DNA of 64,000 bases, from contig NC_089738.1 of assembly GCF_035083965.1 (NCBI RefSeq), positions 15,340,734 to 15,404,733 on the forward strand, read 5' to 3'. Source of the DNA: Branchiostoma lanceolatum. Taxonomy: Eukaryota; Chordata; Leptocardii; Amphioxiformes; Branchiostomatidae. The translations under genes and the position numbers were made by a program. Position 1 is the stretch's first letter, and each line of letters opens with the position of its first letter. A model generated the notes under the pieces. That model was not told the origin of the DNA, searched no databases, and worked only from the letters and a program-made list of their open reading frames with translations. Shown here piece after piece: positions 48,800-63,800 of the stretch.

Positions 48800-51700
48800 T
48801 CAATTTTCGGTAATATCTTGAGAAACTGAATCTTTTTGAGCCAAATATTCTACAGAGTTTGGGCTCCTGTGAAATTAAAAAAAGATGAACCCAAGGACGC
48901 CAAATGTTGTTTTCTAACCCATGTAGAATGGCAACCACCAAGAAAAACAACAGGTAGATGTGGGTTATAACATGCATGTACCAGAAATCACCACATGTAT
49001 TATGCATTCTGAGAATATATTCATCATTGACATTGTAGGAGTTTGTCCAATGTGAGAGCACAGTCCTCTTGAAAACCCATGGCAGACTGCCGGCTCTGTC
49101 TCTCCTTTGTCCAGAAAAATACCCTTTACGGTCACAGATTTCCTTAAGTGGAGTAACCTCTGAGAAATTAGACCGACTCTGTGAAAGCTGCACTTCCAAT
49201 GGGGGTTAAAAAGCGCTCACAGGTGCATGGCACTGGAACACGGTCCCGCTGTAAACCTAGCCGCAGATTTCGCACGCCCCCTACCCACAAATACCCATCC
49301 AGGCGTTTCCCTTACGCCGTGAGACAAAAGTCACCGCGGCGACGTTGTTGTTGACCGAAAGTTGACGCCGGGTGACATTGTTATGACTGTAATGTTACGC
49401 CTTTATGTTTCCCGGTACGACTGTTTGTCTACGTGTTGCACGTTCCGAGCGTCTTTATGTAAACAGGCAACACATCATTTACAGTAAGCAGAAGCATGGC
49501 ATCGGAAGATTGATGCTTTGTATGATATTAATCCTTCGTAAATACCGTAAGAATCCGTTGTGTTGAAAAGATTCTATAAGAAGAAGTGTATCGGTTTCTG
49601 GCTTTAGCACAGATTCTATGATTATGGAAACGTTTCAGGGATGATATGACACTATCTGTACGGAAAAGTTGTATAAGTAATAAGTATCATAAATATTCTT
49701 TTGAAGTTTCTGACCAGAGAAAAAAAAACGAAGGCAATTCTAGATCTGTTGGTCTGTGAAACCTCTATACAAAAAGGCGTCTATTCGAGAAGCTTTCCCA
49801 CTTCTTCAGCCTTGAAAGTAGAATATTTTTCGTGTATTCGGCTATTCTAAATACCACTACCCAAGTTTAACATTATCATTGCCATGTACAGTCAGCGGAA
49901 TCAGGTGGTATAACCACTGTACTGTTCGTGTACACGGACTGGAAAAAGAACCAGTATCTAACACTTTCTTGGGCGGCTCAAAAGTATTTTCTTCACAAAG
50001 CAAAAGACGGACAAAATAGACAGTATGATTAAACGTTGTCGGGTGGCTACTTTGAACTTTTGTTTTCTTGTTATCTCTTTAAATGTCGCAGTTATTACCA
50101 ATCATGTCTTGTACTGATGGCCTGCTTTTAACTTTCCAACCCGCCCGATTACTAAGTAATTGTATCTTGTGCAGTCGTGCCCATTCCAGAAGCGTGGCCT
50201 GGGTGTTGTTGGTAACGTTCTCGCATATTTTCTTGCTTTAATATTTATAGTCGGTGTCATAACTCGTTTCAAATAACTACAAAATCATTGCAATAGAAAG
50301 GACATCTTTGTGCATCTCTGTTTTCAGACGAGCTAAGAATAACAGACGAAACTGTATCTCCTGTGCCCAAGCGCACTCAGGTAGTGTATATATTACCCGG
50401 TGGGATCGGAACAACAAAGGGGGAGGGTGTCAGATGTGCGGGTAGAAATTGCCGGCCACTCCGTCTTTTGTTGGCAGCCAAATCAAAGATGGAGACCGTG
50501 AGATAAACACTTCGTGTTCCGGAGATAGTGGAACGAAAATGGCGATTTCCGAAGGTCGAAGAGAGACGAAGACATCTCCGTGAGAAGAAGAGGAAGACAA
50601 GGTGAGGTGTATCATTCTTCTGGCATTGCAGGTGCTTGTATTTTTCCTGTATGACGCTGAGACAAACAGCTACGGGTAAGAAGGAAAGCTGTACTGATCC
50701 TGACTACCAAAAGATATGGACCAAGTCATAATCTGTTACGTGTCATAGAGAACATGGTTAAGGTATGGACGCAGCTGGTTTACTCAACATCGTGCATCTC
50801 AACCACTCTCAGGAGTAGACAAGATAAAGGAAACTTTACATAGACTGCATTGTCAGTCAAGTGGGAGGGGTGTAAAACATTGCACATTGTACATATGAAC
50901 CTATTCATTGAAAAAGGAGTCATGTTCACAATTTCGTACTCGTTAGACTTACCTAACGGAAGACCTAACGTTACGTGTTACTTCGAGTTTTGTTTTTCAT
51001 CAGTTTTGCAATGAAATTGAGCATTGGAACTTGAGGTTGTTAGTTGAGACAATGAAAGTCTCTCTTCAGACGTAGTTTTTTTCGTGACACAGACACAGCG
51101 GGGGTGACCTTGAAATTTACAATACACACAGTCGGTCCGAGCTTGATGTTTGACATCTATTAAGCTAGTGTTACAGCTGCGTAGAGTAACGTAGCTACTT
51201 AAGGTTCGGGCATTTTACAGAGACATGTCAGCATCTAAAGAGCATGTCCTCTTTCCCAACTTTCGGGTCAATTTTAGGTCCGTTAAAGAAAGGAAACCTA
51301 TATATTCCTGTTGTGGTGTCCAACAAATAGGTATATTTTAGACCTCTACTTATAGCAACGTTTACTTGTGACGTTAATGATATTCTTTGTGCTGAACATG
51401 ACACACGTGTCATCTCCAAGAAGATGACGGGCGGAGAATCGTTCCATTTTCTAAAACCGGCTATCTTTTCTGACAGTCTTTAGCCTTGGGTAGCTGGCAA
51501 GCTGGCCGTCCAGAAAACTTCCCGATTTTACACCCAAACATCTGCTTGGAGATTAGTATATATGATACAGTTCGTTGTACACATATTAGTTAGAAATAGA
51601 CGTGCATACCATGCACTAACTTATACTTTCTTAAAGACAGGTATAGGTCAATGTAGAATTACTTAAGAGATCTTGAAATGACACCTTACAACAAGTGGCA

Positions 51701-51899
51701 CTACTTTGTAGAAACTCCTCCTTGCGGATAGTGTACAGATTGCATGTTGATTTGACCGCATAATCGTTTTGTCAGGATAATATGTTCATCATATATAATG
51801 GATTATCACAAATGGGCAACTTCCTTCGAATGTGATAAGGTATTATGATGATCATTATACACATTGTAAAGAAGTCAAACTTTGACTTGTGTTCCATAG
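48800..51899. other. Upstream region of the CARD gene; possible untranslated first exon near 50450-50601
   Basis: No coding gene supported. At 50602 a strong donor (GACAAG|GTGAGG) follows a G/A-rich, CpG-containing stretch, which suits a 5' untranslated exon spliced to the acceptor at 51898-51899. The short ATG frame at 50539 inside it would be an upstream ORF. This exon is inferred from the donor and base composition only. Confidence 0.35.
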
Positions 51900-54800
51900 T
51901 CAGCGGACATGAAGGACGCCAAGCGACTCGCGGAGGTAGTGCAGAAGCACCGCGAGCTGCTGGTGGCGGAGTTGGAGCTGACGAAGGTGCTGCAGGAGCT
52001 GAAGGGACACGAGCTGCTCACCAAACGCGCTCTCAGGAACATAGAGGTCAGGAAATTAGTATCAAAGGTCATCTGTGTAGTACTTGTACATCATGGTAAA
52101 CATTATGAAAAAGAGTTTGGCAAAATTCTAATAGCTGCTTCAGGACACGAGCCTCTCACCAAACGGGCTCTCGGGAACATAGAGGTCAGAAAATCATCAT
52201 CAAATATCTCCGTTGCTACTTGGTATATGTCTACCTTGAATGTTCTCCTACAAGATCAGTCGATAGGTACCTACCAGCAAAACAATTTGACAAAATTCCT
52301 GTAAAAAAAAAATAGCGAAAATCTTCTACCGGTCCATGTCTGTAAAAGGCATTAGTATCTTCACCAGGGCCCATCACCTGTCACAAAATGGGGCGGGAGC
52401 CGATACCGACTTCCGATCGTTTTCTGGTCCTAAGTTATCACGATCAGAAGAAGATTAAAGGACTAGTCGAAAATGTGGTGAATCTGCTATTTTGTGTTAA
52501 CTCTAGGATACATTTGAGGAAATAACAACATAAAGGGAGGAATATTCTTTTTGTCAGTGTTGACCAATCATGAGAGCGGTACTGCAATCTTGCTCTGCGA
52601 CGGATATCTTCATTGACAATATCTGATTGTGTACAGCGGCCAATCGCGGCGCGAAACGTAAAACATGAATCGATGGTTCAAGTCCGATGTATAGGGGCCT
52701 TGATACTTGAATCTGATGATATATACGGACCATAAGAAACATAGCAACTGAGAGGGTGAAAGGGTCATTACACAAGCACTTTCGTCGTTCTAAAGTACTA
52801 ACCTGAAGAGACTGAAGGGCCACACAAGTAGTTTTTAGTTGGTGAAATTTCGCCAGTTCCAAACCAAAAGGCCCTAGCCTTTAACCTTGTTGTTAGAGTT
52901 GATTTTCTTGAACCCACAAGGTACATAATGTACAAGAGCTAGCGTAAGCAAAGCAAACAATTTGGCACATAACCATTACAATCATTTTACGACAGTGTAT
53001 CCGGTTTGTGGTAGTACGAAATAGAGAGGCATTATGGGTGAAGTGTGAGTCGGCACGCGGTCAGGGGTGACAGCACTTCAACTGTGGCTCCCGGCGATAT
53101 TTACGTTACCAACACAATAACATCCGAGCCCAGGGGGTTACCAGCTAAATACATTACGTTAGAGATCCGTCCGCAGCACAAAACGCTTTTGTTCGTATCA
53201 CTCCGCGTTCCGCTCGGTTAAGTGCCAGGTAAGAGTGGCTAAGTACTTACTCTTTTTTCTAGTCAAACTCATGTGTCTAGAAGTAGAATTCATTAAGCAA
53301 TAAGCTTGCTCATTATAGAAGATATGTATCTTTTTTTTATGCAATTCTGGCTGAAATATTGCTAAACGTCATAACCAGGTTTTGTACGTCAAGGCAACCT
53401 CCTTGGTCAAGGAGACTTACTGTCGTTGTTAACTTTAAGGCGCGTTCACAAAGTTGTATTTGATTTTCCGCCAACCATAAAAATGTCAGACATACCCTTT
53501 AGAAATAATGTACCTTGTTGTAACATCTCACAAAATAAAGTAGCTATTTCCCTCAAAAGAAAGTTAAAACGACGATGATGGCGAAGATTGCTCAGAATAT
53601 AGCATCTGATATACGCAGATAGGACTGAAAGAACAAAACAAATGTATATTTGTACAGAAAACACTGGTATTTTGGAACGAACCCTCCATTTCCAAAGTTG
53701 AATCAGTCCGTCCAATGATTGATCTTCGTCCGTTTTCTTAACTCCCCGCCAAGTTGAGCGGTGCCAAGATTAGAAACACTCCAAGTCGTCTTAAGTCATC
53801 AAACGGACCTTGTGATCGAACCGTTAATAGGTGGTCATGGTGGCGTTCTAGCCCAGTCTGGTGTTGTTAAAACTTAGGCCCAGCGACGGGAGCGTATTCA
53901 CATAACTACTCGCAGAATTAGAAGGTAAGACATCAAAATTTTCACGTCCTTCCGTCTAGTTATATCCGTTCTTTGAAGAACAAAAAGGACATTCACGCCA
54001 TGATACCGAGCAAGTACAGAGAGAGGGGTGTGTGCAGTCTACAAAAATGTAGTGCTTTGATAATCAAACCCTAAACAAGCTGCTCACACAAGGTATGGCA
54101 TCATGTCCCTTCCTTCCGTTTTGATATTTGTATCCGTTCTTCGACTAACAAACAGCACATTCACGAGTATGTATACACAACAAACAGAGCAGGGTAGACC
54201 TTAAGCTTGAGAGAGAGTCAGTCGGGTCCTGTTGATGGAATCGGCATTGACAGAATTTGGTGCTAACTAGTAAGTTCAACATTATTTGTACGTGCGCTTA
54301 TATTTGTGTTTCAAGAACTTCTACAGTTGATATGGGATAATGAATATATACTTGTAAATGTTTCAGCTTTGCCTAAAGAAAAGCACAGGTAACAATTTAA
54401 CTGCACTCTAATTCTGCCAGACCATGCAATCTATGCCATAAGGAACCTACTAGCTTTCCGAGGGTAACCTCTAAATGCTGTTTGAAATTACGTTTCCTTC
54501 GAGTCATATTTTCATTTTTGCGCTATCAGCTACCTCTATCAGCATGTATAACGTCAACATAACTGACGCCGGTAAGTTACAAATCTTATATAAAAGATCA
54601 TCCAAACAGCTATCTAGCTTTGATTTACACTAAGCAAGTTGGTTAGTGATGCATCTTGACTCAGATCAACGTGTATTTCAAAGTGTATAAAATCTGAAAA
54701 CAAAATAATACTAATTTGTTTTGTAAGAAGCGCATGATTCTTAACAACCTTACAGGTGAATCAAACTGTTGATAAAATGGCCATCGCCAAAGTTATTAAG

Positions 54801-57800
54801 TAAACCGAGACGCCGAGGAAAGGTTGAGGCACAATGGCGACAGTATCAGAGAACAATAGGCAGGAGTGGGCATTGTTGTCCACGCAGGTGTGACCGTGGT
54901 GACTGAATGTCCAGTGAAAGTAGACAGGTAATAGCGGCATGTTACACAGTAGGTGGTCAGCTAGTAGTGACACAGGTGTGTTTGGTACGTTCTGGTATCG
55001 TTTTTCATGGTTATGGAGGCTATTTTCGACCGGTGCTTGCTTGCTTGCTGACCGAGCCTACTGGGCCAACCTAACTGCCTCATAGCTCATGTGTCGGACG
55101 ACACGGGAGCCCCTAAGTCTAAGTTTAAGTCTTGCTTGATTGGGACCATGGAGATAGAATAGGGGTGAACATCAGGCTAAGTCCATTATAGAAAACGGCA
55201 GCTACCCGTGTATTCAATAGTCATTTTTTGGGAATGATTTGATTCCGCAATAAATATCTTAAATATCATTAGGAACATGCTCAGTCTATTGTACATGGTC
55301 TGTCAGTCAAACGATTTATGCCAATACAAGTTTTGACTCAATAGCTATCTGAATGCTGACGACCAATGATCCTATTGAATACTGGTTGGCACTTTGGATA
55401 CTGCCATTCCACCGATAGATCTGTTTGAAGGTTACCTATTTATTTATCATTTTTATTCATTGAATTTTCAGACTGCTGGATGGCCCATTCAATTTTGACA
55501 AATTGATTTTCAATGGGGCCCAGACTGCACAAAGGTAAAATAATCAGTATAACAAAGAAAATAAACTCGTTACTGTAACATAAATAACAGAGGATTGCCT
55601 TTTTATCGGCCAATTGTGCTCATTGTGTTCTTTCATACCTTCAGGGCGCCGCCTCGAGACAGCGCCAGAATGAGGCGTTCCTCCAGGCCTTGTTGGAGGC
55701 GGGACCGAGCGCCTTCCAGACGTTCTGTGACGCCCTGGTACGGACCAATCAGAGCCGACTGGAGGGACTACTGAGGGCGGAGTCTCCGGCGGGGTCGTCT
55801 GGCAGCCTGACCAACGGGGTGGACTCACACGGTGAGCGACGCGCACTTCGTCGAAATTAAATGTACTTTTGGGTAACGGTATATATGACATTGCATACGT
55901 CGTATGCAAAATTTGTGGAAAGGATAGAAAAGACATCGGCAGTTATATTAGGTTTGGATACCAGACTAACGTCGTCTGCAATTTCATTTGGACGGTGGCC
56001 CACAGGTCCATTTCTGAATCATCACCTGAGCAAGCTTCGTCACCCATACAGACCATTTCGTCTCCTATAGCTACGCAAACCATTTTGCGGGCTGCACCAG
56101 AAAAGTTTGATGCGCTACACTGGAGAAGAATTTCGTAAGCTTCGTGAAGGAAATTTTGCGGCAGTACGATTTTGCCACAGTTTTCCTCAGCACGGAGAAT
56201 GATAGTCGTCGGTGATGTAGAAGTTGTCCTTGTGGGCCGCCGTACATGCCTGTATTATGATTTGGAAACTGGACCTGAGAAGAATATTTGCTCCATATTT
56301 GGTACATTGTAACATCTAATGATCAGTATTTTTTGCTGCCGACACCAAGCTGTCCATATTCGCGTATTCTTCGACCCAGACCCAACTCAAGTTGTTTTTT
56401 CTTGCATATTGCAGGAGGTTCAGAAGACGAGAAAGTGCGCACGCCTGAGTCCCCAGACGACGTAGAGTACAGCTCGGCTAGAAGGGTAAGTTTGAGACCC
56501 GCGTCAGTCTGTGGATACTCTTTGCTTTGTCGAGATAATCAAAGGAAAGGTAGCCCCCATAGCAGGCTCTCTGGGCCTCTTTTAATGATACACTCAAGTT
56601 TTGCTAGATGATCATGAGTTCTTTTCGTACTGGGTGTTTTGTGCAACCAAATGGATACGTTTTGGCTACACAAACGACCCAGTACAAAAATAAGTCATCA
56701 GCAAAAGCTGCTATGGAGGCTAAAGGAAAGGAATGACAAGCGTTAGTTACACTAATCGACGCATTACTTTCTTCATCTAATCATGTGAAGCCCAAACCAT
56801 GCCAACTCAAACGTATAAACGTAATAAAAAGCACAATACTGGGATATTTTTTACATGAAAAACTCGGTCCCTCGTATTACGTAATTCTTACAATACAAGT
56901 GTAACTTCAAAAGCCGTCCGGCAGGTTCGAAGTTCATGTAAACAGGACAAACACAGAGATTTCAAGTAGCACTCAAGGTGTCACGCGCGCCGAGGTCGCT
57001 AGGCGCGCATAGCAACGGCCGAGTACTAGTGGACGCCCATGTTTGGCTTGTCCCACACGGAGAATACAAATAATGGGGGGAAAACTTTAAGCATCCAAAA
57101 GGTAAATCTTATATTACTTATCATAGTTGGCAAGATATCTAAACGTATCGTAAGCATATTCGGCAAACGTTTGACATCAAACTAAATTGTCAAATAGTAA
57201 ACTGGACTAGCATTTTGAACAAATTAAATATTTCATAAGCGAACGCCATGTACAAATACAGATGTATAGAGTTTACATTGTAGTATGATTGTACCGCCCC
57301 TAAATCGACCCAAAAAGATGAATTACGACCTAACGCCACACGATTCAAATTCAGCGTCTAGGACGTTCCGAGGTAGGTTGATGTAGTTCTTATTAATGAT
57401 ATAATTGTAAGAAACCATCTATTAAACGCTACTACATCTTTGTGCAAGACTGCAATTTGGTCCCTGGCGATCTGGCTATGATCGCATTAGAAATAGATTA
57501 TGGGTTTACTGAGTGACTCTAAATGAACTTATCCTTTTCTATGACACAACGAAACAAACGCCGTTGGAGATGTGTATATCTTGCTCTCGCTTAGGAGCCG
57601 AAATAGGCTAGTCTTAATTTCGAGTATACTACGTAATATATACCGCCAGATAAGTTGAGTCTTTCTAAAGATGGCAAGTACGTGTACTGAACATTGTTCT
57701 CAAGACTTCGTGTAGTCTGGGAGAAGTCTGTTAAGTTGAACGGTAATCAGCCTCCAAAGAAGGCTTCGTCGCTGGGCTATTTTTTTTTTGGGGGGGGGGG

Positions 57801-60800
57801 GGCTTTCTTCTGACTGCATATCAGTTTTCTGGTTGTGCCGGGCTCATGACAGCCGCCAAGCCCAGTAACCAGACTAAATCTCCATCATAGCGGCCCGCCC
57901 AACTTCGGGCGGACGGGCCCGTTGTAGACGCGCACGGCCATGTTGGCGTTACACAGACTATCCAGTTCGACAAAAGTCACAGTTAGAAGCACATAATTAA
58001 AAGAAAAAAAAGACGAAGTGTTATAGAGGTTAAACAGTTTTTTTGTCTGTGACGTAAAACGATCGCAAACATGTTGTATATGTTGTATACAGTTTGTTTA
58101 ACAACCCTGAATATCATCGCCATGACTGCAACGTGACAAAAGTCTTCAGGGGGTTCACGCGTTGAACGTCTGTCGCACAGACACCGAGCTTCGGTCGTGT
58201 GGTGCTCGCCAGAAAGTCGCCAATTCTCAAAATCGTTTTTTTTTGCCTGAAAATCTACCCTTAGTCTATCACACTGAATGGGGCTAATTGACTTGCGATC
58301 GCGCGAACGTCGACCGATCACGCTAAAAATCGCACGATGATCGAGAGAGCATTGTGTGTATTACTGCCGAAAATGTTATTTAGAATATCGTCGTCCGATC
58401 GATTTTCCTTCTGTGTGACAGGGGCACGGTTAGGAACGCGCTAGCCTTCAGCAGGCCTTCCTACGGGCGCATGGATCGTAGAATTCGGCAGAAAAAGGAA
58501 TAATTAGCCAGTAGAGTCAGTCTACAGTGACGATCACATTCCGCTTAACGGATCCTGCAAATGAAACCCTTGCAAATATTTCCCCTATAGCCGCCGTAGT
58601 CTGGTAGAGACTAGAAACATGCTGTCATGTCCCAGACAATGGCCCCGCACATAGCTGGTGTTACGTCTGGTTGTTGTGTACAGAGCTCTTATAACCGCGT
58701 TACGGGCATCACGCCTACTCGATTCGTGTTCATGTGCTTACACAGGGCTGCTTATGTATACTTAGCAATTCCACCGAAAACAGCAATGTGATCTTACAAG
58801 TATACTTAACAATCTTATTGGCATGCTTAATAAGTTCATGGGTATACCTGACAACTTTACTGGTAAATACATCCTTACAATTGCAATAAAGGTATACCCG
58901 TAAATATACGAATGAAATTGCATCACATATATCGCTAAGCGTAAAAAACGCGCACTGTATTCATTAGAATTGCCAAACAACCTTAAGCACCTTGTTACTG
59001 TTGCCCGTAATATTCACAACGCAAATTATGATGGAAGGAGGGGATATTCTTCGTCAAACTTTATCAGTGCATCGTTTAGACATAACCTTTAAGCCTTTCC
59101 AATATCTCAATCCTATCACAGTTTGTAATGAAATATTCATTGACTTTGGTGTGGTGACATTTAGAATCTGCTGACAACGTTTGAACTTGCCGTCAGATGA
59201 CAACTTGTAAGTTTCACAGATCACTGGTGAAAGACAGCGGATACTGTCTGAAACGTCAGACTCGGTTAGCGATTTGTATGATGTATTTTGTACCTGGATT
59301 TCTAACCTTCATCAACGTATATAACATACAATACAACCCTTGGATTTGTGAACAGGCACTGTACCACGAATATATGATAAAGCACCCTTCTAATGTTGCA
59401 TTTGCCTTTACAAAAGCACGTTACTGTAAAAGCTACCGGGATAAAGAGTTTGATCCGCTGTCAAAGAAACAGAAGGCATGCCGTAATTAACAGTAATGAC
59501 GAATAACGTAATGACGTCAAATCCCTCATCCTGGTGGCTTTTACTGTAAATCACTTTTTCAAAAAGATGCATGTAACATTAGTAGGGTCCTTTATTCGTG
59601 GCACAACGCCTGTTTACAAATCCAAGGGATGCATGGTATGAATTAGCAGAAAACGTAAATGTTGACAGCAAATTTGAAATGTCACAACACTGATGAATAT
59701 TTCATTACGTACCTTCATACCCAAAAGAGGACGGAGATCTTGGAAAGGCTTGAAGATTACCCCTGTGTCATGCATCAATAAACTCGGACGAATGATATTT
59801 TTGTCCGGACAAGTTATCTAAACAGCACACAATAATCGCACCCTCCTAGAACAACGAATATGACCATACTGTAATCTAGACATAATAGAACATGAACACA
59901 ATTTTGTAGTACAATGTAGACTATACAATAAAGAAAGAAAGAGTTGAATTTTTATACACTAATGCAATCTATGTTTCCCTATTTCATACACCTAAGTAAT
60001 ATAGAAAAAATGTCATATTTCTAATGAGTTTAGACAAACCTTCTGTTCTATACATTTCCACCGTCACAAAGAAGCGAGGAGAAGCCAAACTCACTTACTG
60101 GACTATATACTGCTCATACTAGCTTGACAATGTATACATGTATCTGTAAACTGTTCTTTTGTTGTGACCTGTATTTAACGCAGCGAGCTTAGATTCATAC
60201 AATAAAGGTTTTCATTCATACATTCATTAATTCATCTATAAGAAGGCAGAAATGTCCAGCCAAAAAGCGTATTCTCGCTAAACTATAGTACTCGTGCCAG
60301 CATGACAATGTGTACATATATCTGTAAACTTTTCTTTTGTTGTGACCTGTATTTAACGCAGCGAGCTTAGATTCATACAATAAGGTTTTCATTCATGTAT
60401 TCATTCGTTCATTTATAACAAGGCAGAAAACTCCAGCCAAGAAGCGAATTCTCGCGGCTGGTCAATATATGACCCATTTGTTAAGCGTGGTGGAACCTGG
60501 GCTGACCTGTGGCCTTAAGACAGAGATTAGGACCCCTTTATTTCCCTTTGTGGCCGGTTTAACCCATGGTATTAACAACATCAGAACACAATAGAAACAT
60601 GACGACTCCCCTGTCCAGTATCCTTTCCATAACAAACGCCCTTCGCGACATTCCTGTGGCTCGTAGCCGGCTAGCTAGTGCTTCCCCTGGTTACATGTAA
60701 GAGCTATGTATATATTTTCTTGCGTTTGCCTGTTGACGTAGAAAATCACTACTTCTGGGCTAGACTGATTGTCATTTGTATTATCACTGTTGTGTCTGTT

Positions 60801-63800
60801 TTTGATGTACCTGTCCGTAAGTTTAAGCGGGGAGGGGGTGGGCAAGTGATCTTGTTCCCTTGTATGTTAATGTTGATGTGACAGTCGACTTTTGCTCATT
60901 GGCTTGGGCCGCTTGGCCGTGTGTAGCTATACAGAAATGATATTTAAAAGATAAAATAATATCATTATGGCTGAAATTGCTATGGGTAAAATTTATATCT
61001 TGGATTAGACTACCAAATGTAGTGAAAACAAGTCATTGGCAAGAAGATACTTTAACGGACGCTGTCGTTGCCGTTGGGAAGCAATTATGAGGTTAGCGTA
61101 TATGTCTGACATGTATTACCAGTCATGATGTTGTATAGCCTATGTCATAGCTATGGCGCAAATGTCTGGCAGTTTGCAATAGATTTTGCTTGGCGCATAT
61201 ATTGTCACATAAAACAGAAAGCGTCACAAGGAACAGTTGAGAGAGATTGCAAGTGCATCAGGGCAGTGCATAAATGTACTTTGAAAGCCAAATGAATTAA
61301 AAATGTAAAGTGGATTGGGAATATTATGAATGTATTTGTATTCTATCTTCGTGCAGCGCTCGTCGACTGCTAGCGACAACAGTGGCAGGTACCAGACCAT
61401 TCAAATCCCGCGAGATCTCAGCGACTTGACCGGAAGTACGTCATCGTCGCTCCAGATCACGCCGATCGATGAGGTGTACCTGGAGCAGTCTGGGGACGGC
61501 TCAATAACTCCCTCTAGCGGACGCAGGTGAGCTGACAGTTTCATCATATAGGCTGGTTCATGATTTGGGCTGCTTATTATGCGCAGTATGATGCATTGTG
61601 GGTGACATATCACAGTTGAAAGACACGCCAACACGTCTGGACATGTATCAAGCCTGGTACGAGACCTTCACCTTTAACCTCAGACATACGCACTTCAAAC
61701 CACGAACTGGCTTATTGCCTGGCCAGTGGCTGCTCAAAGTGTCCAGCGATGTCTGCAGGTGGTTTCTGCGACGCCCCGGAAAACGCGCCGTAGGACACTT
61801 AAAAAAAATTCTGTTTCTAAAATGCATTAGTGACGGTGTCGACAGCGTATAGCGATCATCTGGAGCAGCTTTGAATATTTTTTTTTGCGTACAAAGCGTT
61901 TAAAACTTGGGTTTCTCCGCAAGGCTTGGTGTTGGTCTCACACAAATGTTGTTGTCTTCACAGGTCGGTTTTCAGTGAAAATGAGGTCCTCAGGCGAGAC
62001 AACCTGGAACTGCAGCGGCAGCGGGACCTGTTGAATCGGGAGATCCAGCGGTTGATGGACGAGAATCGTCGGGTAAAGGAAGACCGAGACGGCATCAGAC
62101 GGGAAAAGGACAAGTAAGACCAGCATATTGAAATTTCACAACAGCTAATGGCACTGCAAATACGACTAAGTCCTTATGCCTATGACGCGCGCGTGGTAAA
62201 CATTTCTATGTTCATCACTGTTATTAGAAGAAGGGTGAAAGTAATACTGAAGGTTTTTTGGTTTGTGATTATATAACTTCATCCACTTAATCCAAAACAT
62301 ACGACACATGGATTACCAAAGTTTCGGTCGTATTAATCGGCCTACATCAGCTGGATTCAACACACTTTTTTTGACGCGAACTGACCTTCCGGATGTATGA
62401 CGTCAGGCTCATGAGTGTGTCAAAGGTGCCCCGAAGTCGATACCTTCCGCCGTCACGGTGCAGTTGTCGACTAATTCGCTCCTTGAAAATTTCTTGCCAG
62501 GTTCTGTTCCAAGGAGTACGACGCAATAGAGAAGCTGCGGGAACTGAAGGACACGTACCAGCAGCTGAAGGAGACATATGACACGCTGCGCCGCAAACAG
62601 AACAACGTCGAGTTCAAGGCCAGGAAAAACGGCAAGGTACGTCATGCATTTATGTGCACAAGTTATGGGTTTCCGCAGACAGAACAATGTCGAGTTCAAG
62701 GCCAGGAAAAACGGCAAGGTACGTCATACATCTATGTGCACAAGTTATGGACTAGCAGTGGGTTGTACAAATGCACACAAGACAGGGTTTAACATACCAT
62801 GTTTCAAGTAGGACAGAAATTATATTGTTAGCAGTTATAAAGTTCTTATTACTAGAAGATGCACGTTATTTGTTGGGCTCCTAGCGACTTTCCCTTGTAC
62901 TTCAGTGGAACTTCCGGTTTTTATATCTTCTGTTCTGAACATGCAATTGTCTTGATTTTTGGGTAGCAGATAGTTTTTGGGGCCGGGAAGAGGTGGTATA
63001 AATTTGGGTTTATTTACTAGCAGCTTAAACGTTTGTGATATGTAATTGTAATGAAAAGAAGAAACTATGTTGTTAAACGCTTATTCTAGGTTAACAACGA
63101 ACTGCGGCGGAAGCTGGCGAAGCTGGAGGCCAAGTTCAAGGAGATGGTCCGTGACGCGACGGACCGAGGGGTGCAGACTGAGCACAGCGAGCAGGACGTG
63201 TTCGAGCAGATCAAACGGTCAGAGAGGAAGCTGCGGGACTCTTTGGTAAGGGCACAAAAATTAAGATGATTGTTGCTAGCGAGGCCAAAACAGTTCGGAG
63301 TCTCTAGCTATTCCAGTATTCGGCTCTGGCAAATTTTCGGGTGACTTCGGTATTCGTTCGTATTCTTTTGTAATCCTGTTTCAGCGGACCGAGTACACAT
63401 GTACAGTGTGTGTTTCATATGCAAGTTATTATTCAGCGGACTGAATACACCATGAGTCTGTGTATGATTCTCGGGAATCTTTTAGTGAACTGAGTACACG
63501 TCTAGTGTATGTTGCCACAACAGCGATTTCAACAAAAACTTACTAGCCTACCACCTGTGAATTAAGCTGACATCCGGGAATACCAGAATTCACGGCAGCT
63601 TTCATAACGATACGTAAGGATTCAATGATAGTTGAGGAAAGATTAAGGAAATCTTTGTTTGCCATTTCAAAGTTCGGAACCATCGTCTTTTTCTCCAGGA
63701 CAAGCAGAGCCGGATGGAGACTCAGATGAAGGAATCTGAAGCCGAGAAGGAGAAGTTTCGGCAGACAGGGAACGCCAAGCACCGCGAGCTGCTGAAGGCG

